DNA from: Candidatus Poribacteria bacterium
GTDB taxonomy: Bacteria; Poribacteria; WGA-4E; WGA-3G
Assembly (NCBI GenBank): GCA_009835515.1
Contig: VXXH01000581.1
Span: 1-9,292, forward strand
Reading direction: 5' to 3'
DNA: 9,292 nt
Shown here in pieces: positions 6,396-9,292 of this stretch; within the stretch, counting starts at the first letter, position 1, and every line of letters begins with the position of its first letter. The notes under the pieces are model-generated. The model ran no database searches. It was not told the origin of the DNA and saw only the letters and a program-made list of their open reading frames with translations. Made by a program: the position numbers and the translations under genes.

Positions 6396-6495
6396 AAATT
6401 TTTAACGATTGGGTTTCTGCTCCGATTTTTCCCTCCTTCCGAGTAATGGGGGACTCCTGTCAATATCGGGAGGGATTAGGGCACTAAGAAAATAT

Positions 6496-6501
6496 AAGGA
6501 G
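6496..6501 (+). promoter_or_regulatory. Ribosome-binding site that decides the DUF362 start
   Basis: A perfect AAGGAG lies six bases before ATG 6508. The frame is open back to 6409, but those extra 33 residues (rich in Gly, Leu and Ser) do not look like the family and have no such site. Confidence 0.7.
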
Positions 6502-6507
6502 AAACCG

Positions 6508-7458
6508 ATGGATACCAAAGTTGGACTTGCCAAAACCGGCAGGCGTCGTTCTAATGTCTTTCAAGCGTTAGACAATATACGTCAGGATCTCACGCCGAAA
6601 GTCCGTGAGCAGGTACTGTTGAAACCAAATTTTCTTTCCAGCACGAACCAGCTCGCCTCGTCGCACGTGGACGCGATGCGTGGGGCGTTGGATTTTCTGT
6701 TGAGTACACCACAACCACCGAAAGAGGTAATTGTCGCTGAAGGCGCGAATGAGAAATTTTCTGGTGAAGCGTTTCAGATTTTCGGTTATGACGCACTCCA
6801 AGCCGAATACGATGTTCCCATCCGGCTTGTCGATTTGCATCAAGAGACCGAATGGGTAGAAACCAGAGTTTTTCTTGCTGGACGTGAGGAAGATACGGTA
6901 CGGATGCCAAAGATCGTTCTGGATTGTCCTTGTACTATCTCCGTCGCTATCGCTAAAACGCACGATGCTGGGGTTGTGACGCTTGCGATGAAGAATATGA
7001 TTATGGGAACCTTGCATAAGGAGGATCGGATTAAAATGCACGGCTACCATAGCCACGCAGACCGAGTACTGCCACGCGAGGCACAGACGCTCAATATCAA
7101 CTTGCTCCGGCTTTCACGGCACCTTAAGCCCGATATCGCTGTCGTTGATGGCACTGTTGGACTACAAGGCAATGGCCCCGGTGGTACCGATTCTGTTCCA
7201 CTCGGTATCGCAGTTGTAAGCAGTGATGTATTTGCTGCGGATGCCGTCACAACAAAAGCGATGGGATTTGAACCGTTGGAGATCGGACTCTTCCATTACG
7301 CAAACGAAATGGGTTACGGCACGGCAGACCTGAATAAGATCGATATCGTCGGTCCCGCCGTTGAGACGGTCGTAACATCGTTTAAACCGCATGAAACAAC
7401 TGAGCTTCAGTTCCAGTGGCAAGAAGCAAATCCGGCAGATTATCTCGCTGCTGATTGA
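6508..7458 (+). CDS. DUF362 domain-containing protein
   Basis: A 316-residue soluble protein made up almost wholly of one DUF362 domain. Recognisable segments are LLKPNFLSS (37-45), VIVAEGAN (74-81), VAIAKTHDAGVVTLAMKNMIMGTL (146-169), AVVDGTVGLQGNGPGG (211-226) and the VVSSDVFAADAVTTKAMGF segment (236-254). DUF362 has no settled biochemical role; some members carry ferredoxin-type iron-sulfur clusters or are exported. Here no CxxCxxC ferredoxin motif and no signal peptide are seen; the only cysteines noted are the CPC pair near residues 140-142. It is therefore the stand-alone, probably cytoplasmic form. It follows murQ after 112 bases and precedes the secreted zinc-enzyme gene by 13 bases, so it probably shares a transcript with the latter. 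Function unknown. Confidence 0.85.
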   Translation: MDTKVGLAKTGRRRSNVFQALDNIRQDLTPKVREQVLLKPNFLSSTNQLASSHVDAMRGALDFLLSTPQPPKEVIVAEGANEKFSGEAFQIFGYDALQAEYDVPIRLVDLHQETEWVETRVFLAGREEDTVRMPKIVLDCPCTISVAIAKTHDAGVVTLAMKNMIMGTLHKEDRIKMHGYHSHADRVLPREAQTLNINLLRLSRHLKPDIAVVDGTVGLQGNGPGGTDSVPLGIAVVSSDVFAADAVTTKAMGFEPLEIGLFHYANEMGYGTADLNKIDIVGPAVETVVTSFKPHETTELQFQWQEANPADYLAAD

Positions 7459-7460
7459 TA

Positions 7461-7467
7461 AAAGGAG
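7461..7467 (+). promoter_or_regulatory. Ribosome-binding site that decides the start of the zinc-enzyme gene
   Basis: AAAGGAG lies four bases before ATG 7472. The reading frame is open from 7391, inside the DUF362 gene, but starting at 7472 gives a clean signal peptide. Confidence 0.7.
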
Positions 7468-7471
7468 AATT

Positions 7472-8353
7472 ATGAAACGTATTTGTAATATATTGATCCT
7501 GTTTTGGTTCATGCTTGCGGCACCAGTGTGGGCATGGTGGGGGGGCGGACACGATATCCTTACACAAGCCTCCGTTAAAGCACTCCCCGAAGAGATGCCT
7601 GAATTTTTCCGTAACGCCGAAAAAATGGTTGCCCACTGTGCCTACGACCCGGATATATCTAAGGAACGAGGGACGCCACATGCTCGACAAGCTGAGTATG
7701 GCGAACACTATATTGATATAGAATTGTTCGGCGAGCACCCGATCCCGGAGGGACGCGACGCTCATCTTAAATTATGTGCTGAGCTCGGACTTGAGCCGCG
7801 AAAGGTCGGCACCCTGCCATACGCGCTCGCGGAGTGGACGGAACGCCTCGCTGTCGCTTTTGCAGAGCATCGCAAATGGCCCGATAATCCGATGATTCAG
7901 AACAAATGCTTCCTTTATGCTGGCTTCCTCGCGCATTACGCGCAGGATATGTGTCAGCCGTTGCACTTAACCATTAATTTTGATGGGATTAAACAAGCCG
8001 ATGGAACACGCCTGCATGCCGGTATCCATGAGAAAGTTGATTCAGCAATTGAGATGTTGAAGCTGAATCCAACAGAACTCGCGAAAGCCCAACAAGTAGA
8101 AGCTGTCGGTGATTTGATGCCAGCGATAATTCAGCAAGTCAAAGCCGGATTCAGTTTGGTTGATGGCGTTTACGTACTCGCGGAGGATTGGAAAAACCTA
8201 AAGGATCCAACACCTGCTTTGGTTAATTTTACAAATGATAGAGCGCGTGAATCAGTACGTTGGACAGCTTCGCTCTATTTGACGGCGTGGCAATTATCTG
8301 AAGGTATCCGGCTACCTGGTTGGCTTGACCGCGCAAAAAACGATGAGGAATAG
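7472..8353 (+). CDS. Secreted zinc-dependent phospholipase C / S1-P1 nuclease-fold protein
   Basis: A 293-residue exported protein. Residues 1-21 form a signal peptide (MKR, a hydrophobic core, APVWA) with probable cleavage before Trp22. The mature protein would begin WWGGGH, placing Trp at position 1 and His at position 6 as in P1 nuclease, where the N-terminal Trp and His6 bind zinc. Other likely ligands follow: Asp59 or Asp61 in CAYDPD, His79 in EHYID, and H155-x3-D159-x5-H165 in LAHYAQDMCQPLH, with the spacing of P1 His116/Asp120/His126. A later LHAGIHEKVD segment (181-190) should supply the last His and acid; the register there is uncertain. The fold is thus a trinuclear-zinc phosphodiesterase type. 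Whether it cleaves phospholipids, nucleic acids or something else cannot be told. It follows the DUF362 gene by 13 bases. The stop codon lies in the start of a heptad repeat. Confidence 0.82.
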   Translation: MKRICNILILFWFMLAAPVWAWWGGGHDILTQASVKALPEEMPEFFRNAEKMVAHCAYDPDISKERGTPHARQAEYGEHYIDIELFGEHPIPEGRDAHLKLCAELGLEPRKVGTLPYALAEWTERLAVAFAEHRKWPDNPMIQNKCFLYAGFLAHYAQDMCQPLHLTINFDGIKQADGTRLHAGIHEKVDSAIEMLKLNPTELAKAQQVEAVGDLMPAIIQQVKAGFSLVDGVYVLAEDWKNLKDPTPALVNFTNDRARESVRWTASLYLTAWQLSEGIRLPGWLDRAKNDEE

Positions 8354-8435
8354 TAATCAGTAACCAGTAGTCAGTGAAGTGGGGAGACCTTTGTTCGTCA
8401 CAACCCTCTTTTCTGGTAACTGGTGACTGGTAACT
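8352..8435. repeat. Heptad-based inverted repeat between two genes
   Basis: The left arm (8352-8374) reads as tandem seven-base units AGTAATC AGTAACC AGTAGTC AG. The right arm (8413-8435) reads CTGGTAA CTGGTGA CTGGTAA CT, and its minus-strand reading matches the left arm at 17 of 23 positions. The arms flank about 38 bases with no gene. The left arm overlaps the TAG stop (8351-8353) of the zinc-enzyme gene. The unit resembles the end at 4256-4272. It could form a long imperfect hairpin in the transcript, but no T-run makes it a standard terminator. Confidence 0.6.
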
Positions 8436-8452
8436 TCTAAAACCGCTAATTC

Positions 8453-8459
8453 AAAGGAG
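8453..8459 (+). promoter_or_regulatory. Ribosome-binding site for the TTG start of the SBP56 gene
   Basis: AAAGGAG is followed after ten bases (8460-8469) by TTG 8470. This is a strong site at slightly long spacing. It supports TTG over the first in-frame ATG at 8518, which has no such site and would remove the conserved PDPTFYPSP start. Confidence 0.6.
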
Positions 8460-8469
8460 AAATAATAAA

Positions 8470-9292
8470 TTGTTACAACAGTGGAAACCTGACCCGACTT
8501 TTTACCCATCCCCTAAGATGGCGATTGAGGCACCTATTGAAGATGTTGCTTATGTCGCTGCACCAAGAGATGACGGCAACCCCGACGCTATGTGTGTGGT
8601 TGACCTCAATCCAGCGTCCGATACTTATGGCGAGATTGTTCATAAACTGGAGCTCGGTGTTCGCGACGAAATCCACCACTTCGGTTGGAACGCTTGTAGT
8701 GCAGCACTCTGCCCGTACGCACCACACCCTTATATAGAACGGCGTTATCTCGTTGTGCCAGCACTGCGCGGTTCCCATATCTATATCCTTGACGTGAAAG
8801 AGGACCCGAAGGCACCAAAACTCATTAAAACTTTGGACGCTAATGAAGTTGAAGAGCGTTCTGGATATACTCGTCCGCATACAGTACACTGCGGGCCTGA
8901 AGGCATCTACATTAGTGCTTTGGCTTCAGCCGGTTCAGAAGAAGGTCCTGGCGGGATATTCCTTATGGATCATTATAACTTCAATATCTTGGGGCAGTGG
9001 GAAGTAGAACGCGGTCCTCAATCCCTCTCTTACGATTTCTGGTGGCATTTGGGGTATGATATCGCCGTCACCAGTGAGTGGGGATACCCTGCAATGATTG
9101 AAAATGGTGTGAGCCTTGAAGATTTAGGTGAGCGCAAGTTCGGGCATAAAATCCATATTTGGGATATTCGACACCGGAAGAATATTCAGACCTTGGATTT
9201 GGGTGATGACTATCAGATGATCTTAGAGTTACGTCCCGCACACGATCCAACGAAGGCGTATGGGTTCGTCAATGCCGTGCTTAATATGAAAG
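8470..9292 (+). CDS. SBP56 family protein (selenium-binding protein / methanethiol oxidase), 3'-truncated
   Basis: The frame is open from TTG 8470 to the window edge, giving 274 residues of a family usually about 460 long. Similarity to human SELENBP1 is visible along the length: PDPTFYPSPKMAIEAP, DEIHHFGWNACSAALC (human has DELHHSGWNTCSSC), VVPALRGSHIYILDV, PHTVHCGPEGIYISAL, GGIFLMDHYNFNILGQWE, YDFWWHLGYDIAVTSEWG and GHKIHIWDIRHRKNIQTLDLG. Family members with known activity oxidise methanethiol to formaldehyde, hydrogen sulfide and hydrogen peroxide, and the family forms a beta-propeller. Cys76 lines up with the cysteine linked to selenium binding in the human protein. His69, His70, His137 and His140 are candidate metal ligands. 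No signal peptide is present, unlike periplasmic bacterial methanethiol oxidases, so this one is probably cytoplasmic. The substrate is not established. Confidence 0.88.
   Translation, partial: MLQQWKPDPTFYPSPKMAIEAPIEDVAYVAAPRDDGNPDAMCVVDLNPASDTYGEIVHKLELGVRDEIHHFGWNACSAALCPYAPHPYIERRYLVVPALRGSHIYILDVKEDPKAPKLIKTLDANEVEERSGYTRPHTVHCGPEGIYISALASAGSEEGPGGIFLMDHYNFNILGQWEVERGPQSLSYDFWWHLGYDIAVTSEWGYPAMIENGVSLEDLGERKFGHKIHIWDIRHRKNIQTLDLGDDYQMILELRPAHDPTKAYGFVNAVLNMK

Noticed and set aside
6430..6475. Inverted repeat TCCCTCC / GGAGGGA after murQ as a terminator
   Set aside because: The arms are only 7 bp with a 32-base loop and no following run of T. It is too weak to call.
6409..6507. N-terminal extension of the DUF362 protein
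   Set aside because: A perfect AAGGAG precedes ATG 6508, and the extension has no family similarity.

Overview
The window looks like part of an uncultured bacterial chromosome, most likely Candidatus Poribacteria or a similar sponge-associated or marine lineage. This is inferred from gene style: a long WD40 lipoprotein with near-identical FSPDG...LWDxxTG repeats, a YCF48-like lipoprotein, DUF362 and SBP56-type proteins, and intergenic heptad (CAGTAAY) and GCCCCGTAGGGGC repeats. No rRNA, tRNA, CRISPR array, phage gene or transposase gene was seen.

Layout. (1) 2-940, +: 3' part of a BMP/PnrA-type ABC transporter solute-binding protein, cut by the window edge. (2) 941-1252: an intergenic region almost filled by a probable MITE (1003-1232) with imperfect terminal inverted repeats and a perfect 8-bp flanking duplication; it ends about 10 bases before the next gene's ribosome-binding site. 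(3) 1253-3205, +, and 3221-4162, -: two convergent lipoprotein genes with stops 15 bp apart, one a 14-repeat WD40 protein and the other a YCF48/BNR-like seven-repeat propeller. The second has a good sigma70-type promoter at 4219-4247. (4) 4163-4576: a repeat-rich region between divergent genes, with a strong stem-loop, a competing inverted repeat and two direct copies of TTGCACAAAATRGGGCA. (5) 4577-6395, +: a BadF/BcrA-type amino-sugar kinase (MurK/NagK-like) followed by MurQ, which together would convert recovered MurNAc to MurNAc-6-P and then to GlcNAc-6-P. (6) 6508-8353, +: a DUF362 protein closely followed by a secreted protein of the zinc phospholipase C / S1-P1 nuclease fold. (7) 8352-8435: a heptad-based inverted repeat that begins on the stop codon of the previous gene. 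(8) 8470-9292, +: the 5' part of an SBP56 (selenium-binding protein / methanethiol oxidase) gene that probably starts at TTG.

The clearest pathway is peptidoglycan amino-sugar salvage (kinase plus MurQ). The BMP-type binding protein, the two propeller lipoproteins and the secreted zinc enzyme would act outside the cytoplasm. The DUF362, zinc-enzyme and SBP56 genes are co-oriented, but nothing in the sequence links them to one pathway. The best candidates for new biology are the intergenic elements: the MITE with its target duplication, the heptad inverted repeat, and the structured region upstream of the kinase. No clearly new multigene system is visible.
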